DNA from: Aphrophora alni
Taxonomy: Eukaryota > Arthropoda > Insecta > Hemiptera > Aphrophoridae
Direction of reading: 5' to 3'
NCBI GenBank assembly: GCA_963513935.1
Contig: OY740768.1
Coordinates: forward strand, 46,781,142-46,845,141
DNA: 64,000 nt
Shown: positions 21,606 to 32,850 of the stretch, piece by piece
How the letters are laid out: each line of letters starts with the position of its first letter
Position numbering within the stretch: the first letter of the stretch is position 1
Notes under the pieces: generated by a model
The model's database searches: none
The model's input: only the letters and a program-made list of their open reading frames with translations
What the model was told of the DNA's origin: nothing
Made by a program: the position numbers and the translations under genes

Positions 21606-23795
21606 AAATATACAACAAAAAAATATTACACAGCTGTAAAGTGGTTCTACAATAAACGAATTGAAAATTTGATTTTAAATTTTATCATTAATTATCAGAC
21701 TACGCTAAAGAGACAACACCCGATCAAGCATTATCCCCCATAATCGCCTGTATTGAATTAGGTAGGGGAAAAGTTGATCGTACTTCATTCAATGAGGATT
21801 TGGTTAATTGACAACACACCTTGACAAAATGGGCATTGTCAAGCCCAGCACTAGGTGTCAACTTATCATCTTGATTTAGCTGCTCACTTCCCATATCTTG
21901 CCTGCCTTCCCATCGTCCTTACGAGGTATCTGATGTCGACAACTCGTTGTATCATATTCTCAACCACACAATACGTAATTGAAAAGAGATTTTAACGAGT
22001 TTTTAATTGATCTCCTCATGATTAAAATTTTGAGAAGTTAATTTCATTATAGCTTAACGGTTGAAGTGACGACATTTAAAGTAAACAATGATATTGTACC
22101 CCTTGAAAATACATCTTATGGTTCTGCGACATTTTTGAATAAATGAAGTTAAATATAAGAAAACACGAATGAATCGGACACTAATGCTAGCATAGGAGTG
22201 TCCCTTGACGTTAGCTCTTGGCCATCATCGCCTTATTAAAAAAGGATAAAAAGAACATAAAATAAAAACCCTTAGCCCTCGAATAATCTGAGTCAGTGTC
22301 TATTAAAATATAATTAGATAAATTCAGAATTAAAATAGGTTAGTAATATTAACGAAAATATTTATTATATTTTAAGTAAATCTACACATACGTAAAATCC
22401 GATTGTTGTTAACAAGTAGTTGTCTGACAATTTCAAAATGGCGGTAGTTTAAATATGTTTTTACGTTCTCACATAGAGTGAGTTATGTGATGGGTCAAAA
22501 ATCGATGTCCAGCGAATTTAATTTATTTCTTTGGCGACTAATAATTTTGGTTTGTTTTGGGAAATGAGCGAGTGTGAATGTTTATTCAATGTTTATTTCA
22601 TCGTATGTTCTTTTATATTTGTAGGACTCGCATGATCCTATTTTACATTATTGTGTAACTTGGTAGTTCGCCAAACTAGGAAATCAGTAACACTCTTTAT
22701 TTAACTTTCCATCCCGTCAGAAAATTAAATATTTACCGGGCGTGATAGTTTAGGGATCACGTATAAACGTATAAACCTTTGTAACATATCATGATAATGC
22801 TTAGGAAATATTTTACATTAACCAATATCGTAATGTAATTGTAAGTAATGAATTAGGCTCTATAAAGTTCTATATTAATGTAAAATAAAAATGTCTAACT
22901 TATATACGAATATTAGTTTAGTAATATTATATTAAATACATAGGTTACTTAGAGAGAATTTGTTAAGCCCTTACTATTTACAAAGTTGTAAGTTTAATCT
23001 ACGGCCCTCCTGCTTTATTCTAAAGTACTATGTTAGTATTAAAGTAGTTTGATTATTGCATTATAAAGATGCATTAATAAAAATGCATCATGCATTAATA
23101 AAGATCGCTACATTGTCGTTGAAACGAGTTTGAGTTAATAATTGTATTATTTGTGGAAAATTGTATTCAAGTTTTATTTTATTATCATGATAGCATGTTA
23201 TTAGAATTTAAACGATATTCATATTTCAAGAAACAGTACTGAAAACGGCGGCAGACTTACATATTTTACATTTCTAGATAAAAGTCCAGCGACAATAATA
23301 ACAGTTGAGTTAGAAAATATTTGCATTTGAGAAATTGGACCGAGATCTAACTTTCTATAAATAAGGAATAACTCCTCCCTTCTCCAGTCAGGCTCCAAAT
23401 GTCTGCCCTCGGAGAGAGCAAACAAACCTTCCACAATATGAGGGTAACAGTCGCCTTTATATTCAAGTGGAATTCACAATGATTTCGACTTTCCTTAAAA
23501 GGCCTTATTTTGGCTTCAGTTTCCTTTTCTTATTTATTTAAAGGGATATAAAAGATGAATAGTGTGCACAAACTTTTGTAGAAACACAAAAGTACTACTT
23601 TCTAACTTTTATCGAATGAAAAGATCGAATTCTCCTTTCCTCATTTTTTTTTCATTCCTATAGTTTCCGCATTTGTTTGTCTCTTTTAGTGAATTTTCTA
23701 ATATAAAATACCTTATTGAGTTTCCCGACGTTTTTGATTAAATTTTGCTCAAGTGTTGCCTCTAAGGTCCCAAACAAAACTAGTCTACTGGTCAC
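21606..23795. other. Intergenic DNA, no gene recognised
   Basis: Non-coding. Near 23107-23130 a 'cattgtcgttgaaacgag' string resembles the GAAACG-type element tails noted elsewhere, preceded by short 'gatgcattaataa' repeats. Nothing else recognised. Confidence 0.45.
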
Positions 23796-23799
23796 CATC

Positions 23800-24190
23800 T
23801 CTCCAAAATGGTGGTTAGTGTCTCATAGGTAAAAAAACCAAATGCTATCTGCAAATCAAATCGGAATTAATCTGGAATTTTGTATTTATTGAATAACATA
23901 CGTTATATATATATACATTTAAAATGCCCACCATTGTGTCATTTTAACTATATTTTTCTTAACTTTAATTGAGTTCTATATGAACACACTAGAGTCCCCT
24001 ACCAAATTTCATGTTTCTATATTTATTTTGAAGCCGCTATCATATTTATGTACAGACGAAAACAACGTACACGACATGTTGAAAATTACTTTTTTTGGTT
24101 TCCGAAACTAAGAAATGTGAAGATCAGTCAAAAAACAGTGGCCTCATTATCAAACTTACCATATATGCTTCATATATGTGTTAAATACGC
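23800..24190 (+). repeat. Dispersed repeat family R2, copy 1
   Basis: Shared blocks with 32490-32850: 'accaaatttcatgtttctat', 'ccgctatc' followed by 'gtacagacgaaaacaacg', and then 'atcagtcaaaaa' with 'attatcaaacttacc'. Related copies: 26400-26640 (+), 32490-32850 (+), 37590-37960 (-) and 57420-57610 (-). Non-coding, class unknown. Confidence 0.6.
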
Positions 24191-24194
24191 CAAA

Positions 24195-24860
24195 TTGATG
24201 TTTTATTCAACTTATTTCTAAATCAGAGGGGAATAGTCGAAAATGTGGTGATGACAACTAGTTAGCTGTACCCCTGTCACAACTTAACCTACATACTAGT
24301 ACAGTAAACATGTATTTAAAAAAAGAAAACTACGGGAAGTTGCTTTAAAATACTTTCTTTTTAAGAAATCTATAGGTCCTGAGGTCTTTGAAAAATCACG
24401 GCTTTTTAACGGGAGGGGGTTTACGTTAAGAATAGGTTTTTTATGTTTTTACGAAAAAAATGTCAATACAAATAGAATTCCTTAAAATAAATTAAATTTA
24501 ATAGTTTCGATTTCGATGCAATTAAAAGTGTCCGAGTAATTGCCTTTTAAAATAAGGCTTTAAAACAACCCACACACAATTAATTGTTAATAACTCGAGA
24601 ACCACACGACGTATCAAAAATTCCAACTTTAGATAATTAATTGCTTTTGTTTTAAATTCTTATTTTTAGTTATGACAAAAATTGAACAAGTTACGATTGA
24701 AATAAAAACACGCTCACAACAAACATTATATTAATAACAAAATAATTTTATTCCAAATAACAATTTAACATTACTACCATTAAATCAAATGGAAGGAAAT
24801 TTTAAGATCTTTAAAAGTTCTGTTTATAATTTTTTTCATAAAATGCAGATTTTATCTAAT

Positions 24861-24894
<34 letters not shown>

Positions 24895-25410
24895 CACTTC
24901 ACCCACTTTAAAAAGCGATTTAAAAAAAATCTGGACTTGATTTTTTAAAAAAGGAAGTATTTTAAGACATCTTACCGTAGTTTTTTGACACAACAATTTT
25001 CGTTTTAGAGAGAAATTTAAAGCTATTTTTACTGTACTAATCCTATTTAGTAGGAATAATAATGTAAAGTATAACAATAGTTATATTGGCCGGGGAGTAT
25101 CGACTAGCCTGAAGGATGTGCAGGTCATTCCACCTATAAAATATGTATTACTTGTTTCTACATCCATAGGGGTGTAAGTTAAGCTTAGTGTTTTTGTGTT
25201 GTAACCTGAACCGAAACCGTGGTTATAAGTAAAGATCTTGACCAAAAAGGATTAGTCCGAGCTACCATAAATGTAAAGTTAAATTAGTTAATTCATTTTA
25301 CACTAATCCGTTGGTTACGAAATGGAATTACAAAAGAAAAAAAAATCTAAACTCAGCAATAAGACAATGAATTTAAGATTCGTTTTTCTATCGAACTTAA
25401 TACAAAAAAC
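24195..25410. other. AT-rich DNA with a long A run
   Basis: A run of about 28 A residues lies at 24864-24891. Otherwise non-coding, with no recognised gene. Confidence 0.5.
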
Positions 25411-25579
25411 ACTTGGAGAGAAAAACGTGGGGCGCAGCCAGTAAATAATACAAGTAGACAATCCGGATGAATTCACAGCTAATTTCAGTGAATCAGAAAT
25501 GAGATTCACTGTAATTTAATTTATTTACTCTTCCTTAACTATCATAGATTGCCTGCGCCCCACGTTTTTCTCTCCAAGT
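25411..25579. mobile_element. MITE-like inverted-repeat element (169 bp)
   Basis: ACTTGGAGAGAAAAACGTGG plus GGCGCAG at 25411-25437 is matched without error by its reverse complement at 25553-25579. The 115-base interior contains a smaller inverted pair (CAGTGAATC/GATTCACTG near 25485-25511). No clear target duplication was seen, so a foldback structure formed in another way is possible. Confidence 0.6.
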
Positions 25580-25599
25580 ATTCCAAATAATTGCCACTA

Positions 25600-25985
25600 A
25601 CAATCCTCCCTCAAAATTGTAGAAGGTTCATGAAAAATTATTTTATACTTTTTAGTCCGTTTTAAAAACGTGGTATGTTAAAAAAAAAAAAAAAGATTTA
25701 TTATTTTCTGTTTTTTAGTCTTATGTCCGGGTGAAAGATTTCAATCGGTTTTGTATATATTTATTGATGAGACTCAATATACGAAAAACAACTATTGTTT
25801 AAACAAATGTAGAGACAAGAAACCAACTGAATATTGTATTTTTATCCAATTCTGACCTATGTTCAAAATTTCAGGTCTCTAGCTTATCGAGAAGTTAGTT
25901 TAAACTCAATTGCAAAATTCCACTCGGACAGACAGACAGACAGACAGATATGACGGAAACCGAACTAATAAAAACGTGGTAAAAA
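25600..25985 (+). repeat. Dispersed repeat with a (CAGA)n block
   Basis: AAAAACGTGGTA occurs at both edges (about 25665 and 25970). Near the right edge, 'ttccactcggacagacagacagacagacag' is the phrase that ends many arthropod non-coding repeats. No frame. The class could not be assigned. Confidence 0.5.
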
Positions 25986-26399
25986 GTGTCTATTTTTAAA
26001 AATTGTATCAACTAAAGAAGCTATATATTATGTCTTATGAATTTAGAGAGGTATTAAATAAATATTATAAAAAGTTTAAATAAAATTTGATTAGTTATTT
26101 ATTCTAAACATTTTTCATTTAATTTCAATATAATGTTTTTACAAAAATAAAAATTCCACAAATTTTTTTCTAAATGTAATTTGTACATATTATAAGTACA
26201 GTATTGTAGATGATAATATCAACAAATTTTTCAATAATGAAGCTAAGATTTTTGTAAAAACAAGTTGATACAATATAGAAGATGTAATGCCCAAAAGTGA
26301 ATAAAAGTAAGAGCCAAGTGTTATTAAGTTTCTCCACTTGAAGAGTTACAGTACTCACCAAATCCATGTTTTTATACCAAAATTAATCTTTTTTGTACC

Positions 26400-26640
26400 C
26401 AAACAGAATATAACAAAATATACAATTTACAATATTCTATATGAGCACTTTGTAGTCACCTGTACCAAATGTCGCGACCACTATCGTGTTTAGGTACACA
26501 CCACATCGACAACAATGACGGAAGTACTTTTTCGGCTTCCTGTGGCCATGAAACGTGAATATCAGTCAAAAAATTGAAGTTAAAAATTTTTGATGATTAC
26601 CAAACTTATGTACTTTTTATATTTGGTAAGTAATAAATGA
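26400..26640 (+). repeat. Dispersed repeat family R2, partial copy 2
   Basis: It shares with the copy at 32490-32850 the block 'gaccatgaaac.t.aataccagt.aaa...gaagttaaa.attt.tgatgattaccaaacttat'. The upstream part is more diverged. Confidence 0.55.
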
Positions 26641-27043
26641 AGAAAAGAACATAAAGACCCCCTTGCCTTGTTATAATATTTTAATAGCGTCAGGGCCGTA
26701 AGAGAACATTGGGTCAAGACCTAATAATACAGATGAAAAAGAGGGATCTAACCCAAGTTTACGTGAAAAAGAAAGAGGTGTAGGGCGGGTTGCCAAGCTC
26801 GTCCTGTAAGTGGGCTTCTAAGGGTCCACTCCATCAACTATAGTTTGTGAGGTATGCAAAATCAATCACAAGATAACAGATAGGTAAAGCTTTTCTTATA
26901 TTTATGTAATGGATGGCTTTGAAATTGAGAGGGGAACTGTGGAGGAAATTTAAAACATATATTTAGTCATGTATTTATGCTTCGTAAATTGACTTTTTAA
27001 TCAAGTTGTAAATGTAGCCCTTACATTTATTTTATATTTGCAG
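26641..27043. other. Intergenic DNA, nothing recognised
   Basis: Slightly GC-richer than its surroundings near 26680-26830, without a convincing frame. Confidence 0.4.
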
Positions 27044-27110
27044 ATTATTAGTTCTAATTTATTAAATTACTCACCGTCCAGTAGTTTTTTTTTTTTGCGT
27101 TTTTTTTCTC

Positions 27111-27145
27111 AACGACGGCCGTTTCGGCTATTCAGCCATTTTCAA
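27111..27145 (-). other. PLE 3' tail motif, minus copy
   Basis: The minus strand reads GGCTGAATAGCCGAAACGGC then CGTCGTTG: a GGC/GCC hairpin, GAAA, self-complementary CGGCCG and UC. This is the GAAA-stem III-UC half of a hammerhead with a degenerate CUGANGA side. Confidence 0.5.
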
Positions 27146-27319
27146 GTGTTCAGTTTCAGGACATTTACTATTCCTCGTTATAACATAAAAGTTCACAACA
27201 CACAGTTATACACGCAATACACATACACATAGAAGACACAATAAAACACATCTTGTAGGTACACTATCTGTATCTGGACTAGTTCCTCAAGTGAATCTTG
27301 GAAGCTTATCAGTTGTGTC

Positions 27320-28255
27320 TTAACATTCTATTATTGTGTCAAATAATGAGTTTGCGTCAAAGTTCAATTTCTCGTTAAGTAGTGTTCCAGGTTCTGTTTT
27401 GAATGCTTTGTATATTTCAAACTGTTCCAAAGCATTCATAAGTTTTCCTTTTTTGCATCTATGTAAAATGTCCATTGATTTATTTATATTACTGTACTTG
27501 TGATTTGTTTGAATTATATGTTCAGCAAACTTTGATTCTGTTTTTAGGGGGTGTGTATGACGTATAGCAGGTGGAATATGTTCCTTAAATCTTTTTTGAA
27601 ATGTTCGGCCCGTTTGTCCAATGTATTTTTTACGGCAGTCATCACATGATATTTGGTAAATTCCTGTTTGTTGAAATTTGTCAATAGTAATGGTATTTCT
27701 GTTTATTATGGTTGATATATTATTATTTGTTTTATATGTGATCGTGTACCCTTGTTTCTTGAAGATGTTTCTTATAATATGCTGCAGGTCTTTATTGTAC
27801 TGCATTGTTAAGTATTTATTGTCCTTGGTTAAATTCATTTTCTCATTCTTTTGCTCTTGTTTTTTGAACAAATTGTCAACTATTGTTGGCTTGTAACCAT
27901 TTTGGATTGCAATATATTTGATGGTGTTGTATTCCTCTTCGAAGTCGTCTTGGGACATCGGTACTGTCCGTAGTCTGTGGATAAAGCTGTTAAATGCTGC
28001 CATCTTATGAGAATGGGGATGGTTAGAAGTTATATGGATGGTGTGGTCTGTGTTGGTGGGCTTTCTGTATATTTTAAATTTAAGTGTTCCTGCTATTTTT
28101 GATATGGTGAGGTCAAGGTAATTGATGCTGTTATTCACTTCTATTTCTGTTTTAAATTCTAAGGACGGGTGAATATTGTTTAAATAAATGGCGAAATTTT
28201 TGATTTTTCTTGGTGTGCCCTAATATAAGACCAATATGTCATCGACATACCTGTG
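27320..28255 (-). pseudogene. Penelope-like RT (C-terminal) plus GIY-YIG endonuclease
   Basis: Reading the minus strand from 28255, the frame begins LIHYHRYVDDILVLY, the PLE catalytic Y-x-DD box, then meets a stop at about 28223. From 28138 to 27320 a 272-residue frame is open. It contains the RT thumb region, a lysine-rich linker (LFKKQEQKNEK), then the GIY-YIG nuclease: TGIYQISCDDCRKKYIGQTG, RTFQKRFKEH, ESKFAEHII and the C-terminal LLNEKLNFDANSLFDTII. PLEs use the GIY-YIG domain to nick target DNA and prime reverse transcription. The copy lacks the N-terminal half and carries one stop, so it cannot move itself. It served as the reference for spotting the decayed PLE fragments at 1945, 28271 and 51525. 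Confidence 0.9.
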
Positions 28256-28270
28256 GTAATGAATTAAGGA

Positions 28271-28816
28271 ATTCAAAAAAGATTTAAGGAACATATTCCA
28301 CCTGCTATACGTCATACACACCCCCTAAAAACAGAATCAAAGTTTGCTGAACATATAATTCAAACAAATCACAAGTACAGTAATATAAATAAATCAATGG
28401 ACATTTTACATAGATGCAAAAAAGGAAAACTTATGAATGCTTTGGAACAGTTTGAAATATACAAAGCATTCAAAACAGAACCTGGAACACTACTTAACGA
28501 GAAATTGAACTTTGACGCAAACTCATTATTTGACACAATAATAGAATGTTAAGACACAACTGATAAGCTTCCAAGATTCACTTGAGGAACTAGTCCAGAT
28601 ACAGATAGTGTACCTACAAGATGTGTTTTATTGTGTCTTCTATGTGTATGTGTATTGCGTGTATAACTGTGTGTTGTGAACTTTTATGTTATAACGAGGA
28701 ATAGTAAATGTCCTGAAACTGAACACTTGAAAATGGCTGAATAGCCGAAACGGCCGTCGTTGAGAAAAAACGCAAAAAAAAACTACTGGACGGTGAGTAA
28801 TTTAATAAATTATAAT
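28271..28816 (+). repeat. Inverted 3' copy of the PLE (right arm)
   Basis: Near-perfect reverse complement of 27057-27597. It encodes the end of the GIY-YIG protein, from the RFKEH region to the stop near 28550, then the 3' non-coding tail. The tail motif recurs at 28728-28762. Confidence 0.9.
28728..28762 (+). other. PLE 3' tail motif, plus copy
   Basis: Same motif as 27111-27145, in the right arm: ATGGCTGAATAGCCGAAACG followed by GCCGTCGTTG. Both arms keep it unchanged. Confidence 0.5.
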
Positions 28817-28919
28817 TAACAGTAGTCGGTATGGCAACAAACAATAATAAATTATTAGTTCGTAGAAAGTAATCTGGTTATTTAACCCTCTAGACGAGTT
28901 TTTACTAAGTTGAGGCCTA

Positions 28920-30050
28920 TAAAATATTTAACAATTAATTGTTCGTTTGGTAAAATATTTGATTTATTAGAGCTTTTGAGTAAATGCATTACGTGTGTTA
29001 ATTTGATGAAATCTGCGTGAGTATTTTATATTGTAAGTAGATGTTACATACACAGTGGAGACAAGAATATGAACGAAGCATCAAACTATTATTCTTCAAA
29101 GCATCCATTTTTAAAAGTTTTATCATTGTAATTATTTAATGAGTTTTTTTAAAAAATTGAGACACAGATAAATTACTTTCTCGCACTCTACGCCAATAAA
29201 ATCTTAAGGCCTGTTTTAAAGAAAAATGTATAAATATAGAAGAAAGCCTTGTTTAATAGTAGGTATATAATAATGCTAGTGATTAAGACATGATTATACA
29301 AACAGCTGATTATTTTCATTACGTTAAACACATATCTCATAACAAATGTATTATACAACTTCTTCTTCATCTTCATGGTGCGTGCATCCAGCCTCAGGTA
29401 ATGCTGACCGCACGGTGTCTCTCATAAACATAGCTAGCCAGTCTCCAGTAGGTGGGATCAGTCAGAATTCGTCCAAGAGTGCAATTATTAGGTTGGAGTC
29501 TTCTCCTCAGCTCATCTCTGACATCCGATCTGATGATACAATCAAGGAGGATGTGTTGTAGGGTTTCTTCTTCTATCTGACATACAAGACACAGGGGCGA
29601 CTCAGGATGTTGGAAACGAAAAAGATAGGACTGTGTTACAATATGTCCTGTTCTAACTCTTGAAGCGAATGTTGACACGGACCTGGGCAAGTTCTTGTAG
29701 ATGACAGTGTTGTTTGGTTCTTTGAGGAGTCCGTAAAGATGGCGACCCGTCAGTTCATCCTTCCACTGCTCCACCAACCTGTGTCTCAGGATTCTGTGAG
29801 ATGTAGCCATGCAGCCTGCAAGAGTTAGTTCTTTAGATAGTATAGGATGCATATTGGTGGCTGCCTTAGCTATTTCATCAGCTTTCTCATTTCCCTGAAG
29901 TCCGCAATGACTCGGTATCCATTGTAAGAAAATCTCCTTGTCCTTGGACAGATTCAGGAGTTCCAGTATCTCTTGGAACTTTAATTGTCCAAAAAACTTA
30001 CTTTAAAATACATTTTAATATATTTTTTTATAGACGGTAAAATAAAAATA
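28920..30050 (+). repeat. Dispersed repeat D1, copy interrupted by a LINE
   Basis: The two halves (28920-29361 and 29977-30050) together align with 20355-20895. The uninterrupted copy shows the pre-insertion sequence. Confidence 0.85.
29362..29976 (-). mobile_element. 5'-truncated I/LOA-like LINE (615 bp)
   Basis: It is flanked by AACTT on both sides (29357-29361 and 29977-29981), probably a short target duplication. On the minus strand it opens with the end of an RNase H domain near 29970-29860 (FLQWIPSHCGLQGNEKADEIAKAA, keeping the last catalytic Asp). From 29852 it continues to SRVRTGHIVTQSYLF and CLVCQIEEETLQHILLDC, the terminal Cys/His motif also seen at 7198-8409, and stops at about 29394. 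The 3' end is a GAA/ATGAAG-rich tail at 29362-29385. It is the same group as the LINE in the ZAD intron, but a different family, since protein identity is only partial. Confidence 0.85.
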
Positions 30051-31234
30051 TAAAAAACCTCAAAGGTAACATAGATATGATTTTTTAAAGATTTTGAATG
30101 GCGGCCATTTAGAAATTGGTTACCGGTCGTAGCTGGTTCATAAACATAACTGAAATCTTGAGGGATAAAATGTTTACCAATATTGTAGTAAATCCTAAGG
30201 GTTTTCCAGGAATAGAGAGGACACAGAAATTATCTTTTATATAAATATTTAAATTACCATGTGATAAGATAACATCATTATTTAATTTTGAACAAATGGT
30301 TTTGGGAGTCCCGGGTACGTAAATATTAAAAAAAATATTAATAGTGGTTAATAATAATAATTTAATTATTGTCATTGAAAAATTGAAACGGACGTAGCTT
30401 AGTTCTAATGTTTAAAATTGTATATAATTAATATCAATGTCCAATCCACAATATTCTGTGCTTTATATTTTAGTCATTTTTTAATGGCTAATTTGAATTT
30501 ATAATTAAATACTGTTTTAATTTACAGTAATGGGAATCTATTAAAAAAGTTTTACGCCAAAAGATTTATAACTCTGCAAGATTTTTTAAACCTAATATAG
30601 TCTCCATAAATTAAACCATCTATTCTAGTACCATAACTATGTATATTACTTTTTGTATTATAAATAAACATATTGTTTACATGAGTAATCATGAGTGAAA
30701 GGTCACCGAGCTCAATAAAGTGTGACCTGCAAGATTCACGATCAGTGATGTCACACTCAGATTGCCTTTTTAGTATTATGAAGAAGTAAACTTAGAAGTT
30801 TACACGTTTAAAACAAGTTGAGTATCTTGTTTTTTCCGAAGACAGGATCTGAAATAACAGTGTATTAATTATTATTATTAATAACATTAGTATTGAAGTT
30901 GTTATCTTTATATACATAATTATTAAAGGATCAAAATTTTGAATTACTTATAGTTGTAAGTTGAATTATTCAAAATATAAGACCAGAAATCTGATTTAAA
31001 TAGTCGCTATTTAGATTTTTTTATGCGCGGGATTAAGTTTACGGACGGGTCCAAAAACCGGTGACTTATATAAAATTTCAAGATACTATCAAAAATTTAT
31101 GTGACTATGAGAGTGCTTACCTTCATTGAATTTCGTAACGAAAATGATATGAAAGGATGAAGGTTTAGTTAAACAATGGTTGTGATTTTGTTTGCTAGTG
31201 TATTACTGATGTATTCTGGGAAACTGTTATTAAA
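30051..31234. other. Intergenic DNA, nothing recognised
   Basis: Non-coding; an 88-codon minus frame at 30109-30375 resembles nothing known to me. Confidence 0.45.
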
Positions 31235-31610
31235 CATAAAAACAAGTTTATGGGCGCCATCCATTCTGATCATATGATGTAATATAAGTAGGTCCTCTAT
31301 AATATGTAATGCCTAAAAGTTATTTTTTGACCTTGTAGGAACTGTTAAATTTTATTGTTAAATCAGGGTTCTTAGCCGGCAGGGTAATTTTATTTAAAAC
31401 AGTTGTTTCAGAGGTTTTCTGGACCTCCTAATTGTGTAGGCTATATCATTAGTAATGTTGACTAGGCTCTCGATTATTAGCTAGGGTAGTGGGCCTCGTA
31501 GATGTGTATATAATAAAAAGACTCCAGTTTTACTTGTCGATGTTAATGTGTCGGTCCTGATTGGCTTCGAAGCTGTACATGTGTGACAAAAGCCTTTACT
31601 CGTTACACTC
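31235..31610 (+). repeat. Dispersed repeat family R1, copy 2
   Basis: Counterpart of 3690-4015, in the same orientation, with moderate divergence and small indels. It lies immediately upstream of the TTAGG-type array. Confidence 0.6.
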
Positions 31611-31664
31611 GTGTCAGTAACTCGGTTCTGCCGGATCTCGTAACTGCACAAATACCACATATTC

Positions 31665-32453
31665 TTAGGGTTAGGCTAGGTTAGGTAGGTTATGTAAGGT
31701 TAGGTTAGGTTAGGTTAGATAGGTTAGGTTAGGTTAGGTTAGGTTAGGTTAGGTAAGGTTAGGTGAGGTTAGGTTAGGTAAGGTAAGGTTAGGTTAGGTT
31801 AGATAGTTTCGGTTAGGTTAGGTTTGGTAAGGTTAGGTTAGGTAAGGTTAGGTTAGGTTAGGTTAGGTAAGGTTAGGTTAGGTTAGATGGGTTAGGTTAG
31901 GTTAGGTTAGGTAAGGTTAGGTTAGGTCGGGTCAGGTAGGTTAGGTTAGGTTAGGTTAGGTTAGGTAGGTTAGGTTAGGTTAGGTTAGGTTAGGTTAGGT
32001 TAGGTTAGGTTAGATAGGTTAGGTTAGGTTGGGTCAGGTAGGTTAGGTTAGGTTAGGATAGATTAGATTAGGTTACGTTAGTTTAGGTAAGGTTAGGTTA
32101 GGTTAGGTTAGGTTAGGTTAGGTTAGGTTAGGTTAGGTTAGGTTAGGTTAGGTTAGGTTAGGTTAGGTAGGTTAGGTTAGGTTAGGTAAGGTTTGGTTAG
32201 GTTAGGTTAAGTTAGGTTAGGTTAGTTAGGTTAGGTTATGTTAGGTAGGTTAGGTAAGGTTAGGTTAGGTTAGGTTAGGTTAGATAGGTTAGGTTAGGTT
32301 AGGTTAGGTTAGGTAAGGTTAGGTTAGGTCGGGTCAGGTAGGTTAGGTTAGATTAGATTAGGTTAGGTTAGTTTAGGTAAGGTTAGGTGAGGTTAGGTTA
32401 GGTAGGTTAGGTTAGGTAAGGTTAGGTTAGTTAAGGTTAGGTTAGGTTAGGTT
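31665..32453 (+). repeat. Interstitial TTAGG-type (insect telomere) repeat array, ~790 bp
   Basis: Runs of GGTTA repeats (TTAGG permuted), the ancestral insect telomere unit, are broken by variants such as GGTAAGGTTAGG, GGTCGGGTCAGG and TTAGATAGG. The longest uninterrupted run (about 32096-32168) has some 14 units. Blocks containing 'ggttaggtcgggtcaggtagg' recur at about 31918, 32026 and 32320, which shows that segments of the array were themselves duplicated. Sequence on both sides is ordinary repeat DNA, so this is an internal array rather than a chromosome end. Confidence 0.9.
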
Positions 32454-32489
32454 TCGAAATTACGATTTTGTTAACAACTGTGATATTTG

Positions 32490-32850
32490 TCATCGGAGGT
32501 AGGGTTGCCACCATTGCATCCAGAATTTAAATCTGAATTATCTAACCTAGTGTGATATAAGTTGTTTAACATATGAGGTATGGACAAAAATCTGTTTAAA
32601 AAGGGCTACCATTTTGACATTTTCAATTCGATTATTTTGACTTACAATAAGGTTCTATTAGAGCACACTATAGACTACTAAATTTCATGTTCCTATCTTA
32701 ATCTTTATGACCGCTGTCGTTGTTTACAGGCGACAACGACGACGGACGGACGCCATCTTGAAAGTCACCTGAGACCATGAAACCTAAATACCAGTTAAAA
32801 CAAATCAGAGGTTAAATATTTGAAGATTACCAACCTTATCATACTGGGCA
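32490..32850 (+). repeat. Dispersed repeat family R2, copy 3
   Basis: The best reference copy of the family: it contains all the blocks ('gtttaaaaagggctaccattttgacattttcaattcga', 'acaataaggttct', 'aaatttcatgttcctatctta', 'gaccgctgtcg', 'gattaccaaccttat'). It begins just after the TTAGG-type array. Confidence 0.65.

Larger units (their letters stand above)
27055..28850. mobile_element. Composite inverted Penelope-like element insertion
   Basis: ATTATTAGTTC occurs at 27044-27054 and 28851-28861, consistent with an 11-bp target duplication around the whole unit. The left part (28256 to 27057, minus strand) is a PLE truncated at the YVDD box of its reverse transcriptase. The right part (28271-28816, plus strand) repeats its last ~540 bases, almost without change, in the opposite direction, giving a head-to-head pair with both 3' tails facing out. 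About 34 bases of unrelated sequence fill the right edge. Near-identity of the arms implies one recent event. Confidence 0.85.

Noticed and set aside
20975..22226. A retrozyme or LTR element bounded by the two GGCGATnATGGCC strings
   Set aside because: The two strings are short, the rest of the presumed terminal repeats does not align by eye, and the second lacks GAAA.
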